Source: Pusillimonas sp. T2 | GTDB lineage: Bacteria; Pseudomonadota; Gammaproteobacteria; Burkholderiales; Burkholderiaceae_B | Length of the DNA: 64,000 nucleotides | Reading direction: 5' to 3' | Assembly: GCF_002236805.1 (NCBI RefSeq) | Contig: NZ_NIQA01000004.1 | Location: 241,350-305,349, forward strand | Shown here: positions 1 through 9,374 of the stretch, piece after piece | How the letters are laid out: each line of letters opens with the position of its first letter | How positions within the stretch are numbered: position 1 is the stretch's first letter | The notes under the pieces: model-generated | Told to the model about the DNA's origin: nothing | The model's input: the letters and a program-made list of their open reading frames with translations, nothing else | Databases searched by the model: none | Translations under genes and position numbers: made by a program

Positions 1-1
1 C

Positions 2-697
2 CCCGAGCAGCGTGTGCCCATGAGCCGCCTGCGCGCTCGTGTTGCCGAGCGCTTGCTTCAGTCGCAATCCGAGAACGCCATTCTGACAACGTTCAACGAA
101 GTCAACATGCAAGGCATCCTCGACTTGCGTGCCCGCTACAAAGACCAGTTCGAAAAAGAGCACGGCGTCAAGCTGGGTTTCACCTCGTTCTTCGTCAAGG
201 CCGCAGTGGCTGCGCTTAAAAAGTACCCCGTCGTCAACGCGTCGGTCGATGGTAAAGACATCATCTATCACGGCTATTTCGACATCGGTATTGCCGTCGG
301 TAGCCCACGCGGTCTGGTTGTGCCTATCTTGCGCAACGCCGACCAGCTCAGCATTGCCGAAATCGAGAAGCAGATCGCCGATTTTGGTGCCCGTGCGCGC
401 GACGGCAAGCTCAGCCTCGACGAACTCACTGGCGGCACGTTCTCCATCTCTAACGGTGGTGTGTTCGGCTCCATGTTGTCCACGCCTATCATCAACCCAC
501 CTCAATCGGCTATTTTGGGCATTCACGCCACTAAAGACCGCCCGGTTGTCGAGAACGGTCAAATCGTGATTCGCCCCATGAACTATCTGGCGCTTTCCTA
601 CGATCACCGTATCATCGACGGTCGTGAAGCGGTGTTGTCGCTGGTTGCCATGAAAGAAGCGCTCGAAGATCCTCAGCGTCTGTTGCTCGACGTCTAA
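2..697 (+). CDS. sucB: Dihydrolipoyl succinyltransferase (E2 of 2-oxoglutarate dehydrogenase), 5' truncated
   Basis: This is the C-terminal catalytic domain of the E2 core of the 2-oxoglutarate dehydrogenase complex, which moves the succinyl group from lipoamide to CoA in the TCA cycle. The reading frame is open from base 2 and the start codon lies before the window, so the lipoyl and E1/E3-binding domains are not visible. About 231 residues remain. They match E. coli SucB closely, including [35 protein letters not shown] and the active-site region [11 protein letters not shown], which carries the catalytic His and Asp. The protein ends LLLDV, typical for SucB. The lpd gene for E3 follows on the same strand, as in other Burkholderiales, so the sucA-sucB-lpd cluster is inferred. 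An internal GTG or ATG near 14-20 should not be taken as the start. Confidence 0.95.
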   Translation, partial: PEQRVPMSRLRARVAERLLQSQSENAILTTFNEVNMQGILDLRARYKDQFEKEHGVKLGFTSFFVKAAVAALKKYPVVNASVDGKDIIYHGYFDIGIAVGSPRGLVVPILRNADQLSIAEIEKQIADFGARARDGKLSLDELTGGTFSISNGGVFGSMLSTPIINPPQSAILGIHATKDRPVVENGQIVIRPMNYLALSYDHRIIDGREAVLSLVAMKEALEDPQRLLLDV

Positions 698-709
698 GGC
701 ACACACGCC

Positions 710-773
710 GGGCCCCCGGCTTAGGTCGTTGCGCTGTGTTGCGCGCGGCCCGAGCCCGGGCCCTTTTCTTTTC
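710..773 (+). terminator. Imperfect GC-rich hairpin with T-run between sucB and lpd
   Basis: GGGCCC at 710-715 pairs with GGGCCC at 758-763. The stem continues imperfectly inward through CGGCT (717-721) and AGCCC (753-757), and TTTTCTTTTC follows at 764-773. This looks like an intrinsic terminator or partial attenuator inside the suc operon, which would lower lpd relative to sucB. The stem has bulges and a long loop, so the call is tentative. Confidence 0.4.
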
Positions 774-823
774 AGGCAGCGCGCACCCGGTGTGCGTTCG
801 CAGAACAAATTACTGGAAATACA

Positions 824-2251
824 ATGGCTAAAAATTTTGATGTCGTCGTAATCGGGGCCGGCCCCGGTGGGTATATCGCCGCAATTCGTGCGGCTCAACT
901 GGGTATGTCGGTCGCATGTATCGACGCGGCTTCCAACGCCGATGGCAAGCCGGCGCCAGGTGGTACATGCACCAACGTCGGTTGCATTCCTTCAAAGGCG
1001 TTGTTGCAGTCTTCCGAGCACTTCGACCAGGTCAATCATCACTTCTCTGAGCATGGCATCGAAGTTAAAGGCGTTAGCCTCAAGCTCGACACCCTAATTG
1101 GTCGCAAAGACAACGTTGTTAAACAAAACAACGAAGGCATTTTGTACTTGTTCAAAAAGAACAAAGTGACGTTCTTCCATGGTACGGGTACGTTTTCGGC
1201 CTATGTTGACGGCGGCTGGTCCATCAAAGTGTCGGGTCAAACCGAAGAAGAGCTTATCGCCAAGCATGTCGTGGTTGCCACCGGTTCGGCACCCCGTCAG
1301 TTGCCCGGCCTCGATTTCGACGAGAAAAAAATCCTGTCCAACGATGGCGCCTTGCGCATTCCAGCCGTACCTAAAAAGTTGGGTGTGATTGGCGCTGGTG
1401 TTATCGGCCTTGAATTGGGTAGTGTCTGGCGTCGTCTGGGTGCTGAAGTTACCGTCCTCGAAGCTGCACCCGAGTTTCTGGCCGTTTGTGACCAACAGGT
1501 CGCCAAAGAGGCCCACAAAGTTTTCACCAAGCAGGGTTTGAATATTCAAACCGGCGTCAAAATCGGCGAAGTCAAAACGGCTGCCAAGTCGGTGACGGTA
1601 CCCTACACTGACGCCGCTGGGGCAGAGCAGTCCATTACTGTCGATCACCTGATCGTGTCCATTGGCCGCGTGCCGCACACACAGGGCCTGGGCGTTGAAA
1701 CAGTTGGCCTCAAGGTCGATGAGCGTGGTTTTGTCGTGGTTGACGATGACTGCCGCACCAACCTGCCTAACGTATGGGCAGTCGGTGACGTGGTTCGTGG
1801 CCCTATGCTTGCACACAAGGCCGAAGAAGAGGGCGTTGCCGTTGCTGAGCGTATCGCTGGTCAGCATGGTCACGTCAACTTTGGCACGATCCCCAGCGTT
1901 ATCTACACCTCGCCCGAAATCGCGTGGGTTGGCAAAACCGAGCAGCAGCTCAAGACTGAAGGCGTTAACTATCGCGCCGGAAGCTTCCCGTTTTTGGCCA
2001 ACGGCCGTGCACGGGCCTTGGGCGACACTACCGGCTTTGTCAAGATTCTTGCCGATGCCAAGTCAGACGAAGTCCTGGGTGTACACATTATTGGCCCCAG
2101 CGCGTCCGAGCTGATCGCAGAAGCCGTGACTATCATGGAGTTCCGTGGTGCTGCCGAAGACATCGCCCGCATCTGCCATGCTCACCCCACGTTGTCCGAG
2201 TCGGTTAAAGAAGCCGCTCTGGCTGTTGATAAGCGCTCGCTCAATTTCTGA
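824..2251 (+). CDS. lpdA: Dihydrolipoyl dehydrogenase (E3)
   Basis: FAD-dependent E3 that reoxidises dihydrolipoamide on the E2 subunit and passes electrons to NAD+. The 475-residue length is normal for the family. The N-terminal FAD-binding motif GAGPGG is at residues 11-16. The redox-active cysteines are C49 and C54 in [13 protein letters not shown]. An NAD-binding [13 protein letters not shown] motif sits near residue 190. The C-terminal dimerisation domain carries the catalytic His in HAHPTLSE. The ATG at 824 is preceded by TGGAAA at 814-819. The gene lies 126 bases after sucB, so it most likely serves the 2-oxoglutarate complex. Whether it is shared with pyruvate dehydrogenase cannot be told here. 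A strong terminator follows it. Confidence 0.96.
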   Translation: MAKNFDVVVIGAGPGGYIAAIRAAQLGMSVACIDAASNADGKPAPGGTCTNVGCIPSKALLQSSEHFDQVNHHFSEHGIEVKGVSLKLDTLIGRKDNVVKQNNEGILYLFKKNKVTFFHGTGTFSAYVDGGWSIKVSGQTEEELIAKHVVVATGSAPRQLPGLDFDEKKILSNDGALRIPAVPKKLGVIGAGVIGLELGSVWRRLGAEVTVLEAAPEFLAVCDQQVAKEAHKVFTKQGLNIQTGVKIGEVKTAAKSVTVPYTDAAGAEQSITVDHLIVSIGRVPHTQGLGVETVGLKVDERGFVVVDDDCRTNLPNVWAVGDVVRGPMLAHKAEEEGVAVAERIAGQHGHVNFGTIPSVIYTSPEIAWVGKTEQQLKTEGVNYRAGSFPFLANGRARALGDTTGFVKILADAKSDEVLGVHIIGPSASELIAEAVTIMEFRGAAEDIARICHAHPTLSESVKEAALAVDKRSLNF

Positions 2252-2282
2252 TCGGGCGGTTGTCGTTGGCAATTGCTGATTC

Positions 2283-2310
2283 AAAAAGGGGCTGCAATGC
2301 CCCTTTTTGT
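2283..2310 (+). terminator. Rho-independent terminator after lpdA
   Basis: A perfect 10-bp stem (2283-2292 with 2299-2308) with the 6-nt loop TGCAAT ends in TTTTTGT. It lies between the lpdA stop and the zapE start and should end the suc transcript. The zapE ATG is only 11 nt downstream, so zapE expression depends on read-through or on a promoter within this stretch. Confidence 0.85.
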
Positions 2311-2319
2311 ATTTAACCT

Positions 2320-3411
2320 ATGAACGTTAAACAATATTACGAGCACGCACTGGCCGAGCGCGGCTACAAACCAGATCTGGCTCAGATCGAAGCCATCGAC
2401 CGGCTGCAGCAGTTCTACGACGACTGGGTCGTATACAAGCAGGCGCGTTCGAGCACACTAAAAAAAATCTTTCGTCGGCCCGATATCCCTCGTGGGGTGT
2501 ATATGTGGGGCGGAGTCGGCCGTGGTAAAAGTTTTTTAATGGATGCCTTTTACGCCACGGTGCCATTGAAACGAAAAGGGCGTCTGCACTTTCACGAATT
2601 CATGCGGGGCGTGCATCAGCAGCTCGATGAAGTCAAAGGCCAGCAAGATCCGCTCGACGAAGTCGCGCGGCGTATTGCCAAGCGGTATCGCCTGATCTGC
2701 TTCGACGAGTTTCACGTCTCGGACGTTGCCGACGCCATGATTCTGTATCGTTTGTTACTGAAGCTTTTCGAGCACGGCACGTCGTTTGTCATGACCTCAA
2801 ACTACGAGCCCTCTACCTTGTACCCCGATGGGTTGCACCGCGACCGTATTTTGCCAGCCATCAAGCTGATTCAAGAGCGTATGGACATACTGAATGTCGA
2901 TACGGGTACCGACTATCGTCGACGGGCGCTTGAGCAAGTGCGAGTGTATTTGTCGCCCATTAATGCCGATACACGTGCCGAGATCCAGGAGGCGTTTGAT
3001 CGCTTGTCTGATACGGCGCCCATGAAGCCCGTGCTAACCGTCGAAAATCGCGAACTTAAGGCGGTGGCCTTAAGCGGTAGTGTCGTGTGGTTTGATTTTG
3101 CGACTTTGTGCGGCGGCCCGCGCTCGCAAAATGATTACCTCGATCTGGCCAGCCGTTTCCAGACAGTGGTTTTGTCTGACGTACCACGCATGACGGCCCG
3201 TCAGGCTTCGGAAGCCCGGCGTTTTACATGGCTGGTCGACGTTTTTTACGACCATAAAGTTAAACTGATCATGTCGGCCGAATGCGAACCTGAAGGCTTG
3301 TATACCGACGGCCCCATGGCCAACGAGTTTCACCGTACGGTTTCGCGTCTGCTCGAGATGCAATCGCGTGAGTATCTCGAATCCGAGCGCCGTGTTGCGG
3401 CGACCCTGTAA
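2320..3411 (+). CDS. zapE: Cell division protein ZapE (AFG1-like ATPase)
   Basis: P-loop ATPase of the AFG1/LACE1 family. In E. coli, ZapE destabilises FtsZ polymers late in division. The 363-residue length is typical. Walker A is GGVGRGKSF near residues 64-72. The Walker B region is LICFDEFHVSDVADAM. FVMTSNYEPSTLYPDGLHRDRFLP-like sensor sequence follows, here read as MTSNYEPSTLYPDGL. The family signature near the C-terminus, FTWLVDVFYDHKVKL, is also present. The gene follows the TCA cluster, an arrangement common in Burkholderiales. The ATG at 2320 lies just after the lpdA terminator and has no strong Shine-Dalgarno sequence. Function is taken from the family; the sequence itself shows an intact ATPase. 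Confidence 0.93.
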   Translation: MNVKQYYEHALAERGYKPDLAQIEAIDRLQQFYDDWVVYKQARSSTLKKIFRRPDIPRGVYMWGGVGRGKSFLMDAFYATVPLKRKGRLHFHEFMRGVHQQLDEVKGQQDPLDEVARRIAKRYRLICFDEFHVSDVADAMILYRLLLKLFEHGTSFVMTSNYEPSTLYPDGLHRDRILPAIKLIQERMDILNVDTGTDYRRRALEQVRVYLSPINADTRAEIQEAFDRLSDTAPMKPVLTVENRELKAVALSGSVVWFDFATLCGGPRSQNDYLDLASRFQTVVLSDVPRMTARQASEARRFTWLVDVFYDHKVKLIMSAECEPEGLYTDGPMANEFHRTVSRLLEMQSREYLESERRVAATL

Positions 3412-3432
3412 TCCATCAAGAATAAATTCAAC

Positions 3433-4761
3433 ATGAAAACCCGAGTCCTGACCGGCATCACTACGACCGGTACCCCGCATCTGGGCAATTACGCCGGCGC
3501 TATTCGTCCGGCCATCGAAGCCAGTCGCCAACCCAATGTCGACGCCTATTTCTTCATGGCCGACTATCACGCGCTTATTAAATGCGAAGACCCTGCGCGG
3601 GTGGCACGTTCGCGCCTTGAAATCGCAGCTACCTGGTTGGCGGGCGGGCTTGATGTCGATAAGGTCACGTTCTATCGGCAGTCCGATATTCCCGAAATTC
3701 CTGAGCTTTGCTGGTTGTTGACCTGCGTTACGCCTAAGGGGTTGATGAACCGGGCGCATGCCTACAAAGCCTCTGTCGACCAGAACACGGCACGCAATAT
3801 TGACCCTGACGATGGCGTAACCATGGGTCTGTTTTCTTATCCGGTACTCATGGCAGCCGACATCCTGATGTTCAACGCTCACAAAGTACCCGTGGGCCGT
3901 GATCAGGTTCAGCACCTTGAAATGGCTCGCGATATTGCTCAGCGGTTCAACCATTTGTATGGTCAGGGTAAAGAGTTTTTTGTCTTGCCCGAGGCTCAAG
4001 TCGACGATGAGGTCGCGACGTTGCCCGGCCTGGATGGCCGAAAAATGTCCAAAAGTTATGACAACACCATTCCGTTGTTCGAGGGCGGCAGTAAGGCCAT
4101 GCGTCAGGCGGTTTCGCGTATCGTGACCGACTCGCGCCAGCCTGGCGAACCGAAAGACGCCGAAGCATCGCATGTCTACGCCCTGTATCGTGCTTTTGCC
4201 ACACCGGCGCAAGCGACAGCGTTCAAGGCAGCACTCGAGGGTGGGCTTGCGTGGGGCGAAGCCAAAGAGGCCTTGTTTACTTTGCTTGATGGTATCGTCG
4301 CACCCATGCGTGATCGCTACGCACAGCTGATGGCCGATCCCCGACAAATCGAGGATATTTTGCAGGCGGGTGCAGCCAAGGCGCGTCGTGAGTCGGCCGA
4401 GCTCATGGGGGCTTTGCGTGAGGCTGTGGGTTTGCGTCAACCCAGTCAGGTTGCCGCAGCCTCAAAAGCCAAGCCCAAGGCCGGTAAGACCGCTCGTTTG
4501 GTCAGTTTCCGCGAGGGCGAACGGTTTCATTTCCGATTGTTGTCGGTCGATGGTGCCGAGCTCTTTTTATCTGAAGGGTTTGATAATCCCAAAACAGCAG
4601 GTCAGCTGATGTCCGAGCTCAAAACCCGGGCTTTGTCAGGCCTTGCCCAGGTCGAGAACGGTCAGGTGACGCTGGTTGTCGATAATCAGATTGTCTGCCG
4701 ATTCCCCGAAAGTGAACTCGAGGCGGTCGAGCAGGCATTGGCGTCGCTCAAACAAGACTGA
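3433..4761 (+). CDS. trpS: Tryptophan-tRNA ligase with C-terminal extension
   Basis: Class I aminoacyl-tRNA synthetase that charges tRNA-Trp in the cytoplasm. The HIGH-type signature is PHLGN at residues 15-19, and KMSKS is at residues 204-208 within GLDGRKMSKSYDNT. The classic bacterial enzyme ends near residue 335. This protein has 442 residues. After a Lys/Ala/Pro linker (AASKAKPKAGKTARL) it carries about 85 extra residues containing FHFRLLSVDGAELFLSEGF, which resembles the small YegP/DUF1508 fold. The assignment of the extra domain is by pattern only. The gene starts 21 bases after zapE and ends in a bidirectional terminator shared with tex. Confidence 0.95.
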   Translation: MKTRVLTGITTTGTPHLGNYAGAIRPAIEASRQPNVDAYFFMADYHALIKCEDPARVARSRLEIAATWLAGGLDVDKVTFYRQSDIPEIPELCWLLTCVTPKGLMNRAHAYKASVDQNTARNIDPDDGVTMGLFSYPVLMAADILMFNAHKVPVGRDQVQHLEMARDIAQRFNHLYGQGKEFFVLPEAQVDDEVATLPGLDGRKMSKSYDNTIPLFEGGSKAMRQAVSRIVTDSRQPGEPKDAEASHVYALYRAFATPAQATAFKAALEGGLAWGEAKEALFTLLDGIVAPMRDRYAQLMADPRQIEDILQAGAAKARRESAELMGALREAVGLRQPSQVAAASKAKPKAGKTARLVSFREGERFHFRLLSVDGAELFLSEGFDNPKTAGQLMSELKTRALSGLAQVENGQVTLVVDNQIVCRFPESELEAVEQALASLKQD

Positions 4762-4791
4762 CGCAGGGCAGACAGCTAGCTTTTAGCCAAC

Positions 4792-4840
4792 AAAAAAACA
4801 CCCCGCGGGCCTATGGTTGGCCGGCGGGGTGTTTTTGTTT
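4792..4840. terminator. Bidirectional terminator between trpS and tex
   Basis: AAAAACACCCCGC (4794-4806) pairs with GCGGGGTGTTTTT (4824-4836). The stem continues inward through GGCC pairs around a short loop, with one G-G mismatch. A and T runs flank the stem on both sides, so it can stop trpS (+) and tex (-) transcripts. The two genes converge on it. Confidence 0.9.
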
Positions 4841-4854
4841 GGAAGGTCGACGGC

Positions 4855-7245
4855 TTACTTCTTCAGCTTTGCGAAGGCGGCAGCCATGGCACCCAGACCA
4901 TCTGCCGCGCCCGTTGCTTTGTCGCGGCGATCACCCGAGCTACGCTGATTACCACCGGCATTGCGGCCGCCCTGGGCTCGGCCGCCGCTGCTCGCGCTTG
5001 TCCGGCCCGATGGTGCATCATCGTTCAAGCGCATTGTCAGGCCAATGCGTTTGCGTTCGATGTCTACCTCCTGGACTTTGACTTTGACGGTCTGTCCGAC
5101 ACGTACGACATCGCGCGGGTCGCTGACGAAGCGATCGGCCAGTGCCGAAATATGCACCAGACCGTCTTGGTGGACGCCGATGTCAATAAAGGCACCGAAG
5201 TTGGCCACGTTGGTGACGACTCCCTCAAGAATCATGCCCGGTACCAGATCTTTCAATGTGTTCACGCCTTCTTTGAATTGGGCGGTTTTGAACTCCGGAC
5301 GAGGGTCGCGCCCTGGCTTTTCAATTTCGGTAAAGATATCGCGTACGGTGGGTAGACCGAAGCGTTCGTCGGTAAATTCGGCAGGTGACAGCCCGTTAAG
5401 GGCGCCTTGACGTCCCATGACCTGTTTGGCGTCGGCCTGAATTTTCTCAAGAATACGTTTGACCACCGGGTAGGCCTCTGGGTGAACGGCAGAGGCATCT
5501 AGCGGGTTGTCGCCATTGGCAATACGCAAGAAGCCTGCGGCTTGCTCAAAGGCCTTGTCGCCGAAGCGGCTGACTTTCATCAGCATCTTGCGGTTCTGAA
5601 ACGCGCCGTTCTCGTCACGCCAGGCCACAATGTTGCGGGCCAGGCTAGCATTCAGGCCCGATACCCGGCTCAGCAGCGGGGCGGATGCTGTATTGACATC
5701 TACACCCACGGCGTTCACACAGTCTTCAATGACGGCATCAAGCGATCGGGCCAGTTCGCGCTGGTTTACATCGTGCTGGTACTGGCCAACCCCAATAGCC
5801 TTGGGCTCGATTTTGACGAGCTCGGCCAATGGGTCTTGCAGGCGGCGCGCGATCGAAACGGCACCGCGCAAGCTGACGTCAAGGTCGGGAAATTCGTGAG
5901 CGGCAAGCTCCGAGGCCGAATACACCGAGGCGCCAGCCTCGGAGACGACGACGCGTGTCGCCTTGATGTCACTGAATTTTGCGGCCATGTCGGCAGCCAG
6001 TTTTTCTGTTTCGCGCGATGCCGTGCCATTGCCGATGGCAATGAGCTCAACTTTGTGTTTTAGTGCGAGCGCTGCCAATGTATTGATCGAACCCTCGTAG
6101 TCGCGCCGAGGTTCAAAGGGATAAATGGTGGCCGTGTCCAGCAGCTTGCCCGTGGGGTCGATAACCGCTACTTTGACCCCTGTTCGGATCCCCGGGTCCA
6201 GGCCCATCACGGCTTTTGGGCCAGCGGGTGCAGCCAGCAGTAAGTCTTTCAGGTTGGCGGCAAATACGCGTATGGCTTCTTCTTCGGCCTTCTCGCGTAG
6301 CTGATTGACCAATTCAGTTTCGAAGGTCGTCAGGAGCTTCACACGCCAAGTCCAGCGGCAGACTTCGCCCAGCCACTTCTCGCGAGGCTTTGCGTCGGCA
6401 TCAAAGCGGGCACCCAGCGCAAGAAAAGCGGCGACCCGGCTCACGCACGGATGAGGCGTTTGTGTTTCAAGTTCAGGGGCCAAGCCGATACGAAGATCGA
6501 GTACGCCTTGTTGACGGCCGCGCAACAGAGCCAGGATGCGGTGTGATGGTAGTGTGCGCAAGGGTTCGTGAAAGTCGAACCAGTCTCGGAAATTGGCGCC
6601 CTCGGTTTCTTTGCCCTCAACAACTTTTGCATACAGCAGACCCGACTGCCAGAGATGATCGCGCATGTCGGCCAGCAAATCGGCGTTTTCGGCAAAGCGC
6701 TCGGCCAGAATGTCGCGTGCACCGTCGAGTGCGGCTTTTCCATCGTTAATATTTGCCTCGGCATTCAGGTAACTCTCTGCCAGTGCGGCCGGGTCGGCCG
6801 TGCGGTCAGCCAGAATGGCGTCGGCCAGCGGCTCAAGCCCGGCTTCGCGCGCAATTTGTGCGCGAGTGCGACGCTTGGGCTTGAAGGGAGCGTACAAGTC
6901 CTCGAGGCGCTGTTTGGTCGTCGCCGCCAAAATTTCGCCGGTCAGTTCGGGGGACAGTTTCCCCTGTTGCTCGATCGACTCGATCACGGCAGCGCGCCGG
7001 TCTTCGAGTTCGCGTACGTAGACAAGCCTTACCTCCAGGTTACGCAACACCGTGTCATCCAGACCGCCCGTGACTTCTTTCCGATAGCGGGCGATAAACG
7101 GGACGGTTGCGCCGCTGTCCAGCAGCTCAACGGTAGCGGCTACCTGTACCGGGCGCACGCCCAGTTCTTCGGCCAGCAAGGCAACGATGCGTTCAGGGGA
7201 ATTGTTCAGCGCCACTTTGGGTGCTGCATTTGAGGTAACTGTCAT
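4855..7245 (-). CDS. tex: Tex family transcriptional accessory / RNA-binding protein
   Basis: Tex (YhgF) is a conserved nucleic-acid-binding protein, first described in Bordetella pertussis as needed for toxin expression and survival. The 796-residue length is standard. The order seen is an N-terminal Tex/helix-turn-helix region; a YqgF/RuvC-like domain starting [16 protein letters not shown]; a helix-hairpin-helix region with [18 protein letters not shown]; and a C-terminal S1 domain with [21 protein letters not shown] and [12 protein letters not shown] Gly/Arg/Ser-rich tail of about 45 residues follows S1. The gene runs opposite trpS and is divergent from the helicase gene downstream. The start ATG at 7245 is well placed, and the N-terminal residues are low in conservation. 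Confidence 0.94.
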   Translation of the reverse strand: MTVTSNAAPKVALNNSPERIVALLAEELGVRPVQVAATVELLDSGATVPFIARYRKEVTGGLDDTVLRNLEVRLVYVRELEDRRAAVIESIEQQGKLSPELTGEILAATTKQRLEDLYAPFKPKRRTRAQIAREAGLEPLADAILADRTADPAALAESYLNAEANINDGKAALDGARDILAERFAENADLLADMRDHLWQSGLLYAKVVEGKETEGANFRDWFDFHEPLRTLPSHRILALLRGRQQGVLDLRIGLAPELETQTPHPCVSRVAAFLALGARFDADAKPREKWLGEVCRWTWRVKLLTTFETELVNQLREKAEEEAIRVFAANLKDLLLAAPAGPKAVMGLDPGIRTGVKVAVIDPTGKLLDTATIYPFEPRRDYEGSINTLAALALKHKVELIAIGNGTASRETEKLAADMAAKFSDIKATRVVVSEAGASVYSASELAAHEFPDLDVSLRGAVSIARRLQDPLAELVKIEPKAIGVGQYQHDVNQRELARSLDAVIEDCVNAVGVDVNTASAPLLSRVSGLNASLARNIVAWRDENGAFQNRKMLMKVSRFGDKAFEQAAGFLRIANGDNPLDASAVHPEAYPVVKRILEKIQADAKQVMGRQGALNGLSPAEFTDERFGLPTVRDIFTEIEKPGRDPRPEFKTAQFKEGVNTLKDLVPGMILEGVVTNVANFGAFIDIGVHQDGLVHISALADRFVSDPRDVVRVGQTVKVKVQEVDIERKRIGLTMRLNDDAPSGRTSASSGGRAQGGRNAGGNQRSSGDRRDKATGAADGLGAMAAAFAKLKK

Positions 7246-7358
7246 GGGTAAGTCATCTGGTTTACATCATCAAGCGGGGCATTTTGCCACATCCAGGCCG
7301 AACAGGTCTTCGCGCGCGGTTATCATTCTGGTTTAGTCTGATGTGTCTGGAACGTCCC

Positions 7359-9374
7359 ATGTTGCTGCAAGAGCTCGATGCCATTTTTGCCGAAGACGGC
7401 CCTATTGCGGCTGCGTTGCCGGGCTACCACGCCCGTCAGGCTCAGTTGGAGTTGGCGCGTGCTATCGATCAGGCGATCACCGACGGCAGTACGCTCATCG
7501 CCGAGGCCGGTACCGGCACAGGCAAAACCTGGGCGTATCTGGTGCCTGCTTTTTTAAGCGGGGTGAAGGTGCTCGTGTCGACCGGCACCCGAACTTTGCA
7601 AGACCAGTTGTTTCGGCGCGATTTGCCCCGGCTACGCAATGCGTTGGCCTTGCCTGTGACGACGGCCCTGCTTAAAGGTAGGGGTAATTATGTCTGCCAC
7701 TACCACCTCGAACGTCTGCAAGGCGACGACCGCGCACTCAAGTCTCGTGCCGAAATCGGTCAGCTTCGTCATATTCAGGTGTTCGCACAGCAATCGCGTA
7801 CCGGCGACAAGGCAGAACTGGCCGAGGTGCCTGAAGAGGCAGATATCTGGAATCGCGTTGTATCGACACGCGACAACTGCCTGGGCCAAGACTGCCCCAA
7901 TGTGCGCGACTGTTTTGTGCTCAAAGCGCGTCGCGAGGCGCAGGAAGCCGATATCGTCGTGGTCAACCACGCCTTGTTCATGGCAGATCTGGCGCTTCGT
8001 GAAGAGGGGATCACCGATTTGTTGCCTGAAGTGCAACTGGTGGTGTTCGACGAGGCTCATCAGCTTCCCGATGTGGCCACGCGCTTTCTGGGCAGCAGTG
8101 TGTCTTCGCATCAGCTGATCGACCTGGCCCGTCAGGTCGAGGCCGCCGGGCTGGCTCACGCCCGCGAAGCCTGTAACTGGACAGAGCAAGGGCAGCGCAT
8201 CGAGCACGCCGCTCGTGAGTTGCGTTTGGCGACTGCGGCGATAGACCGTTTACCTGGTAAAAAAGCGACTTTCGAAACTTTGCCTGATGCCGAGGCTTTC
8301 GACACTGCACTTGAACGTTTGATTGAAGTGCTTGACGATTGTGTGCAACGGCTGGGCATCGTGGCAGAAAAACACCCAGACCTTACTGCCGCCTCAAAAA
8401 CATCGCTCGATTTGCGGGCGCGTCTATTCCGCTGGAGCCAGCCCGACAGGCAGGGCCGGAACGCACTGGCCGCTGCTGCTGCGGCCGACGGTGGCCCGGG
8501 GGCAGACGAAACGGCCGTTAGGTGGGTGGAGTCCAGTAGCCATGGCATGCGCCTGCATAGTGCCCCTTTGTCGGTAGCGCGTATTTTTTCGCGGTTTCGC
8601 CGGCCCGAGCAGGCCTGGGTCATGACCTCGGCCACTCTGTCCATCAATGGTGATTTTGGTTTTTTTCAACGGCAATTAGGCCTGCACGATGCGGTCACCG
8701 GCCGCTGGGAGTCACCGTTCGATTATTCGGCGCAGGGGGTTTTGTTTGTACCGTCTACGCTGCCTTTGCCTAACCACCCGCAGTTCAACGAAAAATTTGT
8801 TGACCTGCTGGTGCCGTTAATCAAAGTTGCGCAGGGTGGCGTACTGGTTTTGTGTACCACTTTGCGTGCGGTTGATCGTATTGCCGAGCTACTTGATGAA
8901 CGGCTCGACGCCGCAGGTATTGATCGTCTGCTGTTAAAGCAGGGTGACACTTCAAGGCGGTTGCTGCTTGACCGGTTTCGTGACGCGCGTAATGCGGTGT
9001 TGGTCGGTAGCGCCAGCTTCTGGGAAGGGATCGATGTGCCTGGAGACGCGTTGACCCTGGTTGCGATCGACAAGCTGCCGTTTGCGCCGCCTGACGACCC
9101 AGTGCTTGAGGCACGTTTAAACGAAAGTCGTCGCCGTGGGGGTAACCCCTTCATGGAGTTCCAGTTGCCCGAGGCCGCCATTGCGCTTAAGCAGGGTGCT
9201 GGCCGATTGATTCGGTCGGAAGGGGACTGGGGGGTATTGATGGTAGCCGATACCCGTATTGTTGATAAACCCTACGGGAAGCTGCTTTGGCGGGGTTTGC
9301 CGCCGTTTTCACGCACCCGAGAAGTTGCTCAGGTGGTGAAATTTTTCAAGGCGAGGCAGGTTAGAACCAGTTGA
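7359..9374 (+). CDS. DinG/YoaA-family ATP-dependent DNA helicase
   Basis: XPD-like superfamily 2 helicase with an iron-sulfur cluster. The E. coli relatives DinG and YoaA act in DNA damage and replication repair. With the chosen ATG at 7359 the protein has 671 residues. Walker A AEAGTGTGKT lies near residues 47-56. Four cysteines for a 4Fe-4S cluster are visible: YVCHYH near residue 112, then C174, C179 and C185 in CLGQDCPNVRDC. The helicase box DEAH is at 231-234, a YoaA-like reading rather than the DEGH of E. coli DinG. The start is supported by GGAA at 7349-7352; an in-frame ATG at 7341 is possible. The last 14 bases overlap the end of bamD, which converges on it. Confidence 0.88.
   Translation: MLLQELDAIFAEDGPIAAALPGYHARQAQLELARAIDQAITDGSTLIAEAGTGTGKTWAYLVPAFLSGVKVLVSTGTRTLQDQLFRRDLPRLRNALALPVTTALLKGRGNYVCHYHLERLQGDDRALKSRAEIGQLRHIQVFAQQSRTGDKAELAEVPEEADIWNRVVSTRDNCLGQDCPNVRDCFVLKARREAQEADIVVVNHALFMADLALREEGITDLLPEVQLVVFDEAHQLPDVATRFLGSSVSSHQLIDLARQVEAAGLAHAREACNWTEQGQRIEHAARELRLATAAIDRLPGKKATFETLPDAEAFDTALERLIEVLDDCVQRLGIVAEKHPDLTAASKTSLDLRARLFRWSQPDRQGRNALAAAAAADGGPGADETAVRWVESSSHGMRLHSAPLSVARIFSRFRRPEQAWVMTSATLSINGDFGFFQRQLGLHDAVTGRWESPFDYSAQGVLFVPSTLPLPNHPQFNEKFVDLLVPLIKVAQGGVLVLCTTLRAVDRIAELLDERLDAAGIDRLLLKQGDTSRRLLLDRFRDARNAVLVGSASFWEGIDVPGDALTLVAIDKLPFAPPDDPVLEARLNESRRRGGNPFMEFQLPEAAIALKQGAGRLIRSEGDWGVLMVADTRIVDKPYGKLLWRGLPPFSRTREVAQVVKFFKARQVRTS

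Noticed and set aside
3070..4440. 456-codon open frame antisense to zapE/trpS
   Set aside because: It crosses the gap between two well-supported genes and shows no domain. Rejected as a shadow.
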